A stretch of DNA of 64,000 nucleotides from Streptomyces sp. R302 (GTDB lineage Bacteria > Actinomycetota > Actinomycetes > Streptomycetales > Streptomycetaceae): assembly GCF_012927245.1 (NCBI RefSeq), contig NZ_JABBGE010000001.1, positions 1 through 64,000 on the forward strand, written 5' to 3'. The notes under the pieces are model-generated. The model was not told where the DNA came from and made no database searches. It saw nothing but the letters and a program-made list of their open reading frames with translations. Shown one piece after another: positions 1 through 8,448 of this stretch (the first letter of the stretch is position 1; each line of letters begins with the position of its first letter). Made by a program: the position numbers and the translations under genes.

Positions 1-73
1 CGGAAGCTAAGCCTTTCAGCGCCGATGGTACTGCAGGGGGGACCCTGTGGGAGAGTAGGACGCCGCCGAACAA
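1..73 (+). rRNA. rrf: 5S ribosomal RNA, 3' part only
   Basis: The first ~73 bases match the 3' half of an actinobacterial 5S rRNA, including the GGAGAGTAGGACGCCGCC block that forms the terminal helix and its preceding loop. The 5' part lies outside the window, so this is the end of an rrn operon. The mature 3' end is estimated from the closing helix and may be off by a few bases. No tRNA follows it. Confidence 0.93.
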
Positions 74-86
74 TCATTGTGGGGAA

Positions 87-114
87 GCCCCGCACCTTAT
101 GGTGCGGGGCTTTT
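87..114 (+). terminator. Intrinsic terminator of the rrn operon
   Basis: A perfect 10-bp stem (87-96 with 101-110) and TTAT loop is followed by four T residues. It sits about 14 bases after the 5S rRNA and is the expected end of the rrn transcript. Confidence 0.9.
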
Positions 115-195
115 CTGCGTTCACGGCAGGACCCACCCATGCGGCGGCCCCCGTCTCCTCAGGACCGAGGGGACGGGGGCCGGCGTGGTGGTGGG

Positions 196-1359
196 TCAGT
201 TGTCGGTGCCGGTTGCGGCCTTGGTGAGTTCCAGGTCCAGGGCCTCGCGGCGGATGCGCTGGTCGACGTAGAGGAAGACGGAGACGCCGGCCGCGATCGG
301 GTACGTGAGGGAGCTGGTGATGATTCCGCCGACGGCCATGACGGAGAGGTACGTCCACGTCAGCTCGAAGCCGCCGTCGAGGGCGAAGGCGATCGCCGTG
401 AACGGGAGCGTCAGGATCATCGTGAAGATCATGATGAGGAGCTGGGTCAGCAGCGTGATGCCGAAGATCCGCCACCAGGAGCCGTCGACGAGCTTCGCCG
501 AGCGCTTCAGCGCCGCGACGATGCCCTGACGCTCCAGCATGAGGGCCGGGGACGCCAGGCCGAAGCGGATCAGGAGCCAGACGATGGCGACGAAGGCCGC
601 CGTGCCGCCGAGGAAGGCGAGCGTCGCACCGCCCGCACCGCCGAGCAGCAGGCCCGGCAGCATCGCCACGAAGGCGAGGGCTCCGGCGCCGAGCGGCAGG
701 GCCAGGGACAGGAGCAGGAGCTGCGGCAGCCGCGGGCTCGCCTCCCGCCAGGCCTCGGCGACCGTCACGGGCCGGCCCAGGATCGCCCGGCTGACCACGA
801 TGGTGAGCAGGGCGCTGGTGAAGACCGAGGCGGCCACGGACACCAGCATCGTCGGGGCCAGCTCGGTGAAGGAGGCCCGGAGGTACTCGGAAGCCGCCTC
901 CAGCTGTTCCGTCGGCGTCGCGTCCGCGTGCAGGGCCGGCAACTCCGCGGAGAGGTAGCGCTGCACGAACACCAGGGCGACCTGGGTGACGACGGCCACG
1001 GGGACCGTGACGGCCAGCACCGTACGCCAGTAGCGGCGGAGGGTCGCGACCGCGGCGTCGAGGATCTCGCCGACGCCCAGCGGACGCAGCGGGATGACAC
1101 CCGGCTTCGGGGCCGCGGGGGCGCCGTAGCCGCCCCAGCCGCGCTGCGGGGGCGGGTTCCCCCAGGCCCGGCCGGGAGTCGGCGGCGGGTTCGGGCCGCC
1201 CGGAGGCGGCGACCAGCGGCCCGAGGGCGGCTGGTCCTTCGACCACTGGGGGCCGGAGGCGTCCTGTTCGGGCGCGGAGGGCTGCCCGGGGATCGCGGAG
1301 CCGTCCTGGCCGTCGGAAGGGGCGGATCCGGGCGTGTTCCGGCCCGGAGTGTCGTTCAC
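196..1359 (-). CDS. Multi-pass membrane protein, GPDPase-membrane-domain-like
   Basis: 387 residues. A Pro/Gly-rich cytoplasmic N-terminus (~1-135) precedes about six hydrophobic segments in the last 250 residues. The tail ends with the charged stretch QRIRREALDLEL. This layout resembles the membrane domain found with glycerophosphodiester phosphodiesterases (DUF7847-like proteins); no catalytic domain is present, so the function is unknown. I chose the GTG at 1359 because a GAGGTGG Shine-Dalgarno precedes it; the open frame continues upstream to 1416. It lies between the rrn operon and mtrA and is divergent from mtrA. The same neighbour is found at this locus in S. coelicolor as I remember it. 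Confidence 0.75.
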   Translation of the reverse strand: MNDTPGRNTPGSAPSDGQDGSAIPGQPSAPEQDASGPQWSKDQPPSGRWSPPPGGPNPPPTPGRAWGNPPPQRGWGGYGAPAAPKPGVIPLRPLGVGEILDAAVATLRRYWRTVLAVTVPVAVVTQVALVFVQRYLSAELPALHADATPTEQLEAASEYLRASFTELAPTMLVSVAASVFTSALLTIVVSRAILGRPVTVAEAWREASPRLPQLLLLSLALPLGAGALAFVAMLPGLLLGGAGGATLAFLGGTAAFVAIVWLLIRFGLASPALMLERQGIVAALKRSAKLVDGSWWRIFGITLLTQLLIMIFTMILTLPFTAIAFALDGGFELTWTYLSVMAVGGIITSSLTYPIAAGVSVFLYVDQRIRREALDLELTKAATGTDN

Positions 1360-1635
1360 GGTCGTCCACCTCGAAGGATTGGGTCGCGGTGCCGGTCGGC
1401 GAACCGGCCTGGTCACGGCGGCCGTCCACGGTCGGGCGGCGGGCCGGCTGCCATCGTGTCACGGTGGACCCCGGCATGGACCGGGCAGGAAGGACCGTCC
1501 CGAACGTGGGCGTTCGCGGCCCGGCGGGGTACGGTTCTGGGCGACCACGGGGGCACGGGGGTGACAGTCGTTACTGGCGGCGGGGCGCTCGGACACGCGG
1601 AGTAGAGACTCCGACCGGGACGTTGTCGCAGGTCA

Positions 1636-1649
1636 GTGAGGTATCTCAC
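1636..1649. promoter_or_regulatory. Palindrome upstream of mtrA
   Basis: Perfect inverted repeat GTGAG-GTAT-CTCAC, 42 bases before the mtrA start and inside the divergent 1360-1690 region. Its position fits an operator. No regulator can be assigned; it is not an obvious MtrA direct-repeat site. Confidence 0.35.
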
Positions 1650-1690
1650 CAGCCGCCTTGAGACTGATACGGAAATGGGATGATGTCGAT

Positions 1691-2368
1691 ATGAAGGGAC
1701 GCGTTCTCGTCGTCGACGACGACACCGCACTGGCCGAGATGCTCGGGATCGTGCTCAAGGGTGAAGGGTTCGAGCCGTCGTTCGTGGCGGACGGAGACAA
1801 GGCCCTCGCCGCATTCCGGGAGGCCAAGCCGGACCTGGTGCTGCTCGACCTCATGCTGCCCGGACGGGACGGCATCGAGGTGTGCAGGCTCATCAGGGCC
1901 GAGTCCGGCGTGCCCATCGTGATGCTGACGGCCAAGAGCGACACCGTCGACGTCGTCGTGGGCCTGGAGTCCGGGGCCGACGACTACATCGTCAAGCCGT
2001 TCAAGCCCAAGGAGCTCGTCGCCCGCATCCGGGCGCGGCTGCGGCGCTCCGAGGAGCCCGCGCCGGAGCAGCTCACCATCGGCGACCTCGTCATCGACGT
2101 GGCCGGGCACTCCGTGAAGCGGGACGGGCAGTCGATCGCGCTGACGCCGCTGGAGTTCGACCTCCTCGTGGCGCTGGCCCGCAAGCCGTGGCAGGTGTTC
2201 ACCCGCGAGGTGCTCCTGGAACAGGTCTGGGGCTACCGGCACGCGGCCGACACCCGGCTGGTGAACGTGCACGTCCAGCGGCTGCGCTCCAAGGTCGAGA
2301 AGGACCCGGAGCGGCCGGAGATCGTAGTGACCGTCCGTGGCGTCGGTTACAAGGCGGGACCGAGCTGA
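1691..2368 (+). CDS. mtrA: MtrA, OmpR-family response regulator
   Basis: 225 residues. The N-terminal receiver domain carries the acidic pocket VVDDD, phospho-acceptor Asp53 in LLDLMLPG, and the K in VKPF. The C-terminal winged helix ends with VTVRGVGYKAG. MtrA is the conserved actinobacterial regulator of cell-wall remodelling, DNA replication and, in Streptomyces, development and antibiotic genes; it is phosphorylated by MtrB. The start is the ATG at 1691; an upstream in-frame extension to 1658 has no good ribosome site. mtrB begins two bases after the stop, so the two are co-transcribed. Confidence 0.96.
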   Translation: MKGRVLVVDDDTALAEMLGIVLKGEGFEPSFVADGDKALAAFREAKPDLVLLDLMLPGRDGIEVCRLIRAESGVPIVMLTAKSDTVDVVVGLESGADDYIVKPFKPKELVARIRARLRRSEEPAPEQLTIGDLVIDVAGHSVKRDGQSIALTPLEFDLLVALARKPWQVFTREVLLEQVWGYRHAADTRLVNVHVQRLRSKVEKDPERPEIVVTVRGVGYKAGPS

Positions 2369-2369
2369 T

Positions 2370-4394
2370 ATGAGCAAGGGCAGTACTGCTCCGGAGTCCC
2401 CGGCCGCCGGGGGCCGTACCGGGCGGGCTGCCGGACCGGGACGGGGGGGCTCGCGTTCCGGCCGCCTCAGGCGCGGTGGACGGCTCCTCCAGGACGGGAC
2501 GCCGGGCGGCAGGGTCTTCAGGATCGTCGCCCGGCTGGTGCGCCGTCCGCTGCTTCCGGCGGTACGGCTGTGGCGGCGGAACATCCAGCTGCGGGTCGTC
2601 GCCGGCACCCTCCTCATGTCCCTCGGCGTCGTGCTGCTGCTCGGCCTCGTCGTCATCGGACAGGTCCGCAACGGTCTGCTCGACACCAAGGAGAAGGCCG
2701 CCCAGGTCCAGGCCGCCGGCGGGTTCTCCGCCGCGCAGGACCGGGCCGCGACCACGCCGTCGACGCCCGGGCAGGAGGGCGTACGCGCCGGATCCTCGGT
2801 GAACTGGCGCTCCACGCTCGTCGAGCAGCTCGCCAGCGGCGGGCAGAACGCGTTCAACGTGGTGGCGCTCTCGCTGGACTCCAGCGACTCCGCGAGCCGT
2901 GGCGCCCGCGCCTCCGGCGAGGTCGACCCCGTGCGGTCCGTCCCCGCCGACCTGCGGCGCCAGGTGGAGCAGGGCAACTCGCCGTACCAGAAGTTCGGGC
3001 GCATCCACTACACCAGCGACAAGCCGTCCGAACCGGGGCTGGTCATCGGCAAGCGGCTCAACGACGCCGAGGGCAAGCAGTACGAGCTCTACTACCTCTT
3101 CCCGCTCACCCAGGAGGAGGACTCCCTCACCCTGGTCAAGACGACCCTGGCGACCGCCGGACTCTTCGTCGTCGTCCTGCTCGGAGCCATCGCCTGGTTC
3201 GTGGTGCGGCAGGTCGTCACCCCCGTACGGATGGCCGCCGGGATCGCCGAGCGGCTCTCCGCCGGACGGCTCCAGGAACGGATGAAGGTCACCGGCGAGG
3301 ACGACATCGCGCGCCTCGGCGAGGCCTTCAACAAGATGGCCTCCAACCTCCAGCTCAAGATCCAGCAGCTGGAGGAGCTGTCGCGGATGCAGCGGCGGTT
3401 CGTCTCCGACGTCTCGCACGAGCTGCGGACCCCGCTGACCACCGTCCGGATGGCGGCCGACGTCATCCACGAGGCCCGCGTCGACTTCGACCCCGTCACC
3501 GCGCGCTCCGCCGAACTCCTCGGCGACCAGCTCGACCGCTTCGAGTCGCTGCTCGCCGACCTCCTGGAGATCAGCCGCTTCGACGCGGGCGCCGCCGCCC
3601 TGGAGGCCGAGCCGATCGACCTGCGGCAGGTGGTGCGCCGGGTCATCGGCGGCGCCGAGCCGCTCGCCGAACGCAAGGGCACCCGGATCGTCGTCGTCGG
3701 CGACGAGCAGCCCGTCGTCGCCGAGGCCGACGCCCGCCGCGTCGAGCGGGTGCTGCGCAACCTCGTCGTCAACGCCGTCGAGCACGGCGAGGGCCGTGAC
3801 GTCGTCGTCAAGCTGGCCGCGGCCGGCGGCGCCGTCGCCGTCGCCGTACGCGACTACGGCGTCGGACTGAAGCCGGGCGAGGCCACCCGGGTCTTCAACC
3901 GGTTCTGGCGGGCCGACCCGGCACGCGCGCGTACCACCGGCGGAACGGGCCTCGGCCTGTCCATCGCGGTCGAGGACGCGCGGCTGCACGGCGGCTGGCT
4001 CCAGGCGTGGGGCGAGGCCGGCGGCGGTTCGCAGTTCCGGCTCACGCTGCCGCGCACGGCCGACGAGCCGCTGCGGGGCTCGCCGATACCGCTGGAGCCC
4101 GAGGACTCCCGGCGCAACCGTGAGCAGGCCGCCGCGGGCCGGGCGCAGGAGTCGGGGCGTACCGCCTCCGTCCCCGCCCAGCCCGTAGGCGAACGGGCCC
4201 CGCTGCCCGGTGTGCCGCCGAGGATCCCGGCGCCGCCGAGCGCGGCCGTCGACCCGGCGGCGCTGCCCGGCAACGGCGCCCGGGTGGTGGCACGGACAGC
4301 GGCCGAGACGGAACAGGGCACCGGCGCGGGCGCGGGCTCGGGTACGGGCAGGGTGGGGAACGCGGAGCGGGAGGACGGCACACGTGAGCGCTGA
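2370..4394 (+). CDS. mtrB: MtrB, sensor histidine kinase
   Basis: 674 residues. A ~70-residue basic and Gly-rich cytoplasmic N-terminus is followed by TM1 (~76-98), an extracytoplasmic sensor region, TM2 (~258-280) and a HAMP linker. The HisKA motif VSHELRTPL has phospho-acceptor His350, and the ATPase domain has NLVVNAVEHGEG (N box) and GGTGLGLSIA (G box). A low-complexity Pro/Ala/Gly tail fills the last ~100 residues. It phosphorylates MtrA, and in mycobacteria it localises to septa. The ATG at 2370 directly follows the mtrA stop. Its last 11 bases overlap lpqB, consistent with translational coupling. Confidence 0.95.
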   Translation: MSKGSTAPESPAAGGRTGRAAGPGRGGSRSGRLRRGGRLLQDGTPGGRVFRIVARLVRRPLLPAVRLWRRNIQLRVVAGTLLMSLGVVLLLGLVVIGQVRNGLLDTKEKAAQVQAAGGFSAAQDRAATTPSTPGQEGVRAGSSVNWRSTLVEQLASGGQNAFNVVALSLDSSDSASRGARASGEVDPVRSVPADLRRQVEQGNSPYQKFGRIHYTSDKPSEPGLVIGKRLNDAEGKQYELYYLFPLTQEEDSLTLVKTTLATAGLFVVVLLGAIAWFVVRQVVTPVRMAAGIAERLSAGRLQERMKVTGEDDIARLGEAFNKMASNLQLKIQQLEELSRMQRRFVSDVSHELRTPLTTVRMAADVIHEARVDFDPVTARSAELLGDQLDRFESLLADLLEISRFDAGAAALEAEPIDLRQVVRRVIGGAEPLAERKGTRIVVVGDEQPVVAEADARRVERVLRNLVVNAVEHGEGRDVVVKLAAAGGAVAVAVRDYGVGLKPGEATRVFNRFWRADPARARTTGGTGLGLSIAVEDARLHGGWLQAWGEAGGGSQFRLTLPRTADEPLRGSPIPLEPEDSRRNREQAAAGRAQESGRTASVPAQPVGERAPLPGVPPRIPAPPSAAVDPAALPGNGARVVARTAAETEQGTGAGAGSGTGRVGNAEREDGTRER

Positions 4395-6264
4395 CGCGCT
4401 GAAGCGGCTGCGGGCGGGGCGGGAACGGGCCGGACGGGCGCTGGTGCTCGCCGTCTGCGGCGGAGTCCTGGCCACGGGCTGCGCCACCATTCCCGACAGC
4501 GGCGACGTCCAGCCCGTCCGAGGGGCCAACCCCGGGGACTCGCAGGTGCGGGTCTACGCGGTCGCCCCCCGGGAGAACGCGAACCCGGACGAGATCGTCG
4601 ACGGCTTCCTGGAGGCCATGACCAGTGACGACCCCGGGTTCGCCACCGCCCGCAAGTACCTGACCGCGCACGCGGCCAACAGCTGGAAGCCGGAGCAGAG
4701 CATCACCGTGCTCGCCACCGCGCCCGACCGCAAGGGCGCCGACCGCAACGCCGACCCCGAGAGCCAGGGGCGCGCGTACTCGATCTTCGGGCGGAAGATC
4801 GCGACCGTGGACGCCCGGCACGCGTACCAGCCGAACAGCCCCGTCGAGTACACGCAGGCCATCCACGTCGTGCAGGAGGCCGCGGCCGACGGCAAGGGCA
4901 AGGAGTGGCGGATCGACGGCCTGCCGCCCGGCCTGGTCCTCGGCGAGGCCGACTTCCTGCGGAACTACCGCTCGGTCAACAAGTACTACTTCGCCTCCGG
5001 CGAGGACTGGCTGGTCGCCGACCCCGTCTACATCCGGCAGCGCCAGGACCCCATCACCCGTATGGACCCCGTGACGCAGACCGTGAAGGCGCTCCTGGAA
5101 GGCCCGACGCACTGGCTGCGGCCGGCCGTCGACGCGCCCTTCCCGTCCGGGACGGAGCTGGACGCGGACGTCACCACGCTGACGACCGACGACCAGTTCA
5201 CGCTCAAGGTGCCGCTCAACGTGAAGGCCGACCGGTTCGGCGGCGAGGTGTGCCGGCGGCTGGCGGCCCAGATGCTCGTCACGCTCGGCGACCTGCCCTC
5301 CGTACGGGTCGACCAGGTCGAGCTCCAGGCCGACGGCGGCGGCGCCGTCTGCCGGCTCGGGATGGGGCAGGCCGAGGAGTTCCAGGCGGTCAGGGACTCG
5401 GGGCAGCCCGAGACGCCGTACTTCGTCGACGACGACGGCCGGATGATCGCGCTCGCCTCCGGCAGGAAGGACGGCGTCCCGCCGATCCCCGTGCCCGGCC
5501 CGTTCGGCAAGGGTGCGGTGCCGCTGGGCTCCGTCGCCGTGGCCCGAGGCGAGACGCGGGCGGCCGGCGTGTCCGAGGACGGCACCTCGATGTACGTCTC
5601 CTCCATCACCACCGAGCAGGAGCAGCTGCCGCCCGTCTTCAAGAGCGCCGCCGTGGGCCCGGCGGCGGCCCGCAACGGGCTCTCGCAGCCCAGCTGGGAC
5701 GGCCGCCGGGGCGACCTGTGGGTCGCCGACCGTGCCAAGGGCCACCAGCGGCTCGTGGTCGTGCCCGACGGCACCGGCAAGTGGTTCGAGGTCCGCACGC
5801 CGTGGCTGAACGAGGACACCCGGGTCGAGTCGCTGCGCGTCTCGGCCGACGGGGTGCGGATCGCGCTCCTCATCACCCGCGACGGGCGCACCACCCTCCA
5901 GATCGGCCGGATCGAGCGCCAGGACGGCGGGGACCAGCAGATCGTGTCCGTGGTCGACCTCCAGCCCGCCGCGCCGCGCATGGAGTCGGTCTCGTCCGTC
6001 TCCTGGGCGGGCCCGAGCCGGCTCGTCGTCGTCGGCCGCGAGGCCGGCGGCGTCCAGCAGATCCGCTTCCTCCAGACCGACGGCTCCACCTCCGCCAGCT
6101 CCGTGCTCCCCGGCCTCAACGGCGTCAGCTCCGTCGCCGCGCCCCACCGGGAGACCGAGCCGCTCGTCGCCGCCTCCGGCAACGACGGCATCGTGCGGCT
6201 GATGCCCGGCGCGAACTGGCAGCCGATGGTGAAGTCGGGCAGCGCGCCGGTCTTCCCCGGATAG
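4384..6264 (+). CDS. lpqB: LpqB lipoprotein, MtrAB accessory protein
   Basis: 626 residues from the GTG at 4384, which overlaps the end of mtrB by 11 bases. A hydrophobic signal segment ends in a lipobox (LATGC, Cys33), so the protein should be lipid-anchored outside the membrane. The middle (~200-330) corresponds to the GerMN domain of LpqB proteins; the C-terminal half fits the LpqB beta-propeller. In mycobacteria and Streptomyces LpqB binds the extracellular part of MtrB and tunes MtrA phosphorylation. It is the third gene of the mtrA-mtrB-lpqB operon; a strong hairpin lies just downstream. Confidence 0.94.
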   Translation: MSADALKRLRAGRERAGRALVLAVCGGVLATGCATIPDSGDVQPVRGANPGDSQVRVYAVAPRENANPDEIVDGFLEAMTSDDPGFATARKYLTAHAANSWKPEQSITVLATAPDRKGADRNADPESQGRAYSIFGRKIATVDARHAYQPNSPVEYTQAIHVVQEAAADGKGKEWRIDGLPPGLVLGEADFLRNYRSVNKYYFASGEDWLVADPVYIRQRQDPITRMDPVTQTVKALLEGPTHWLRPAVDAPFPSGTELDADVTTLTTDDQFTLKVPLNVKADRFGGEVCRRLAAQMLVTLGDLPSVRVDQVELQADGGGAVCRLGMGQAEEFQAVRDSGQPETPYFVDDDGRMIALASGRKDGVPPIPVPGPFGKGAVPLGSVAVARGETRAAGVSEDGTSMYVSSITTEQEQLPPVFKSAAVGPAAARNGLSQPSWDGRRGDLWVADRAKGHQRLVVVPDGTGKWFEVRTPWLNEDTRVESLRVSADGVRIALLITRDGRTTLQIGRIERQDGGDQQIVSVVDLQPAAPRMESVSSVSWAGPSRLVVVGREAGGVQQIRFLQTDGSTSASSVLPGLNGVSSVAAPHRETEPLVAASGNDGIVRLMPGANWQPMVKSGSAPVFPG

Positions 6265-6274
6265 CCCGGACGGA

Positions 6275-6326
6275 GACAACGGTGGAGGGGGCGGTGCCGG
6301 CAGGCACCGCCCCCTCCACCGTTGTC
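6275..6326 (+). terminator. 24-bp perfect hairpin after lpqB
   Basis: Arms 6275-6298 and 6303-6326 are perfectly complementary around a GGCA loop. There is no T run, as is usual for Streptomyces terminators. It would end the mtrA-mtrB-lpqB transcript. The right arm runs into a DnaA-box-like sequence (6322-6330). Confidence 0.75.
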
Positions 6327-6346
6327 CACAGGGGGTTTTCCACAGG
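6322..6346. promoter_or_regulatory. Two DnaA-box-like 9-mers
   Basis: TTGTCCACA (6322-6330) equals the preferred Streptomyces DnaA box, and TTTTCCACA (6338-6346) differs by one base. They are in the same orientation, 7 bases apart, just upstream of the comF-like gene. Binding is not shown by sequence alone, and this is not oriC (no dnaA, dnaN or box cluster). Confidence 0.35.
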
Positions 6347-6383
6347 GGTGGCACCCCCCGCCCCTTCCCGCCACAGTGGAGCC

Positions 6384-7265
6384 ATGCGGGGCTGGTGGCG
6401 CGAGATCTCCGGACTGGTGCTGCCGAGCACCTGCGAAGGCTGCGGGGCCGCCAGGACGGCCCTGTGCGCGGGGTGCGCGGGGGAGCTGGCGGGGGAGGGG
6501 GGAGGGGGTGGGCGGGTGTCCCCCCTGCCGGAGCCCGAGGGGCTGCCCCTGGTGCACGCCGCCCTGCCGTACGAGGGTGCGGTGCGGGCGTTGCTGATCG
6601 CGCACAAGGAGCGGGGGGCGCTGGGGCTTGCGGGGCCGCTGGGCGGGGCGCTCGCGCGGGCCGTGGAGGGGGTTGTGGGGGCCGTGGGCGGTGTCGGGGG
6701 CCGTCCGCTGCTCCTGGTGCCGGTGCCGTCCTCGCGGGGCTCGGTGCGGGCACGGGGGCACGATCCGACGCGGCGGGTGGCGCTGGCCGCGGCGGCGCGG
6801 CTGCGGCGGGCGGGGCGGCCGGCGCGGGTGGTGCCGGTGCTGCGGCAGCGGCGGGCCGTGGCGGACCAGGCAGGGCTCGGGGCGCGCGGGCGGCGGCTGA
6901 ACCTGGCGGGGGCGCTGGAGGTGGTGCCGGGCGGTGCGCGGCTCCTGGCGGCCGGACGGGTGGTCCTCGTGGACGACCTGATGACGACCGGGGCGACGCT
7001 CGCGGAGGCGGCGCGTGCGGTCGGGGCCGGGGTCCCGGGCAGGGTGGGGGGTGAGGGCGGGGGCGGCGGGGGCGTGGGCCCCGGATTCGTCCATCCCGCG
7101 TTCACTCCCGCGTTCCCCTCCGGGGCGGCGGAAAGATCCGGAAGTGATTTCGCGCAGCATGAATTCGAACAGCGGGTGGCGGCTGTGATCGCATCATCTC
7201 CCGCCTCGTTCGAAATAAACCGGAACTCGCCAGGAACTTGGATCGTTGCAGGTGGTGAGAGGTGA
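6384..7265 (+). CDS. ComF-like phosphoribosyltransferase family protein
   Basis: 293 residues. An N-terminal zinc-finger-like pair of CxxC motifs (CEGC, CAGC) is followed by a type I PRTase fold with PRPP loop VVLVDDLMTTGATL (~193-206). Family members in competent bacteria (ComF/GntX) aid DNA uptake; the Streptomyces role is unknown. Compared with short ComF proteins this one has a Gly-rich linker and a ~60-residue C-terminal extension ending IVAGGER. The extension is lower in GC than the rest, and I left it in because the frame stays open. ATG start at 6384. Confidence 0.8.
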   Translation: MRGWWREISGLVLPSTCEGCGAARTALCAGCAGELAGEGGGGGRVSPLPEPEGLPLVHAALPYEGAVRALLIAHKERGALGLAGPLGGALARAVEGVVGAVGGVGGRPLLLVPVPSSRGSVRARGHDPTRRVALAAAARLRRAGRPARVVPVLRQRRAVADQAGLGARGRRLNLAGALEVVPGGARLLAAGRVVLVDDLMTTGATLAEAARAVGAGVPGRVGGEGGGGGGVGPGFVHPAFTPAFPSGAAERSGSDFAQHEFEQRVAAVIASSPASFEINRNSPGTWIVAGGER

Positions 7266-7556
7266 AAGCCTCCGAATGGAGGTAAGTCGCGGCAGCGGGT
7301 GCCGACACCCGTCCGAAGGGGCTATGTTCGGTTGTGAGGGGCGGGCGAAAGCCCGGTCCCCTCAACGTCTACATGGTTGCGCACAGGACAGGAGTTAAAG
7401 GCGAATTAACCTCCCGTCGACGGGGTGGCGATCTTGTCGGCTGGGGAGGAGGAGGTCGAAGTCGCCAAGTCCGAGCTCCGGTGAAACCGCCGGAGCTGGT
7501 GCAAAGGGAGATGCCCGCCGGCCTAGGAGCCGGGCGGGCGATCCGGGAACGGAGTT
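7266..7556 (+). ncRNA. Structured leader upstream of hpf, candidate raiA-motif RNA
   Basis: The 295 bases between comF and hpf hold no convincing ORF but many helices. These include 7296-7301/7306-7311, an 8-bp perfect stem 7474-7481/7490-7497, and a GC-rich stem 7513-7522/7529-7539 just before the hpf ribosome site. The raiA motif is a known ~200-base structured RNA found upstream of raiA/hpf genes in Firmicutes and Actinobacteria; position and size fit. I infer the identity from context and helices, not from a covariance match. It could also be a simple structured 5' UTR. Confidence 0.5.
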
Positions 7557-7560
7557 CTGC

Positions 7561-8247
7561 GTGGACATCGTCGTCAAGGGCCGCAAGACCGAGGTGCCCG
7601 AGCGGTTCCGCAAGCACGTGGCCGAGAAGCTGAAGCTGGAGAAGATCCAGAAGCTCGACGGCAAGGTGATCAGCCTCGACGTCGAGGTGTCCAAGGAGCC
7701 CAACCCGCGGCAGGCCGACAGGTCCGACCGCGTGGAGATCACCCTCCACTCCCGAGGCCCGGTCATCCGGGCGGAAGCGTCGGCCGGCGACCCGTACGCG
7801 GCCCTCGACCTGGCCAGCGACAAGCTGGAGGCCAGGCTCCGCAAGCAGCACGACAAGCGTTACACCCGCAGGGGCAACGGACGGCTGTCCGCGGCCGAGG
7901 TCGGCGACGTCGTCCCCGGTGCGGCGCAGCTGAACGGGCAGGGAGAGCTCGTGGCCGACGAGACCGCCGGTGCCGTGCCCACCACGATGATGGGTTCGAT
8001 CGAGGTCCAGGGCGAAGGTCCGCTCGTGGTCCGCGAGAAGACGCACCGGGCCGCCGCGATGGGACTCGACCAGGCCCTCTACGAGATGGAACTGGTCGGG
8101 CACGACTTCTATCTCTTCGTCGACGCCGAGACCAAGCAGCCGAGCGTCGTCTACCGGCGCCACGCCTACGACTACGGCGTCATCCACCTGGAGAACGACC
8201 CGCTCGCCGAGAACAGCGGCGGAGCGGGCGGCGCGCTCGGCGGCTGA
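7561..8247 (+). CDS. hpf: Long-form ribosome hibernation promoting factor
   Basis: 228 residues, the long (dimerising) HPF length. The N-terminal S30AE domain (~1-100, beginning DIVVKGRKTEVPERFRKHV) binds the 30S decoding site. The C-terminal domain (~165-220, with FYLFVDAETKQPSVVYRR and YGVIHLE) pairs two 30S subunits into inactive 100S dimers. The start is the GTG at 7561, with GGAG 8-11 bases upstream. It is preceded by the structured leader and ends with a hairpin terminator, so it looks monocistronic. Confidence 0.95.
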   Translation: MDIVVKGRKTEVPERFRKHVAEKLKLEKIQKLDGKVISLDVEVSKEPNPRQADRSDRVEITLHSRGPVIRAEASAGDPYAALDLASDKLEARLRKQHDKRYTRRGNGRLSAAEVGDVVPGAAQLNGQGELVADETAGAVPTTMMGSIEVQGEGPLVVREKTHRAAAMGLDQALYEMELVGHDFYLFVDAETKQPSVVYRRHAYDYGVIHLENDPLAENSGGAGGALGG

Positions 8248-8276
8248 CCCGTCGAACGGCTGATTGACCGTCTCTT

Positions 8277-8314
8277 TCGGTGCCCCTGGAGCGCCCCTCG
8301 CGCCCCCAGGGGCA
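8277..8314 (+). terminator. Hairpin terminator of hpf
   Basis: An 11-bp perfect stem (8277-8287 with 8304-8314) has a 16-base C-rich loop and starts 30 bases after the hpf stop. No T run. Confidence 0.65.
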
Positions 8315-8448
8315 CCCCTGTGCGGTACTGGGGACACCCCGGGGCCGTCCGGGCATGAAATCATGGCGTGCACGCCAACCGGTGCTTCCTGGGCAGTGGT
8401 TGGAGGACCGGAAACGAATTCAGGCCACGGCCTTCAGGGGGAGGAACG

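Noticed and set aside
25..1605. Long plus-strand frame over the membrane gene
   Set aside because: It is a GC-rich shadow frame with Arg/Gly-rich nonsense; the minus-strand gene has hydrophobic segments and a ribosome site.
6322..6346. An origin of replication
   Set aside because: Only two boxes, no AT-rich stretch and no dnaA or dnaN nearby.
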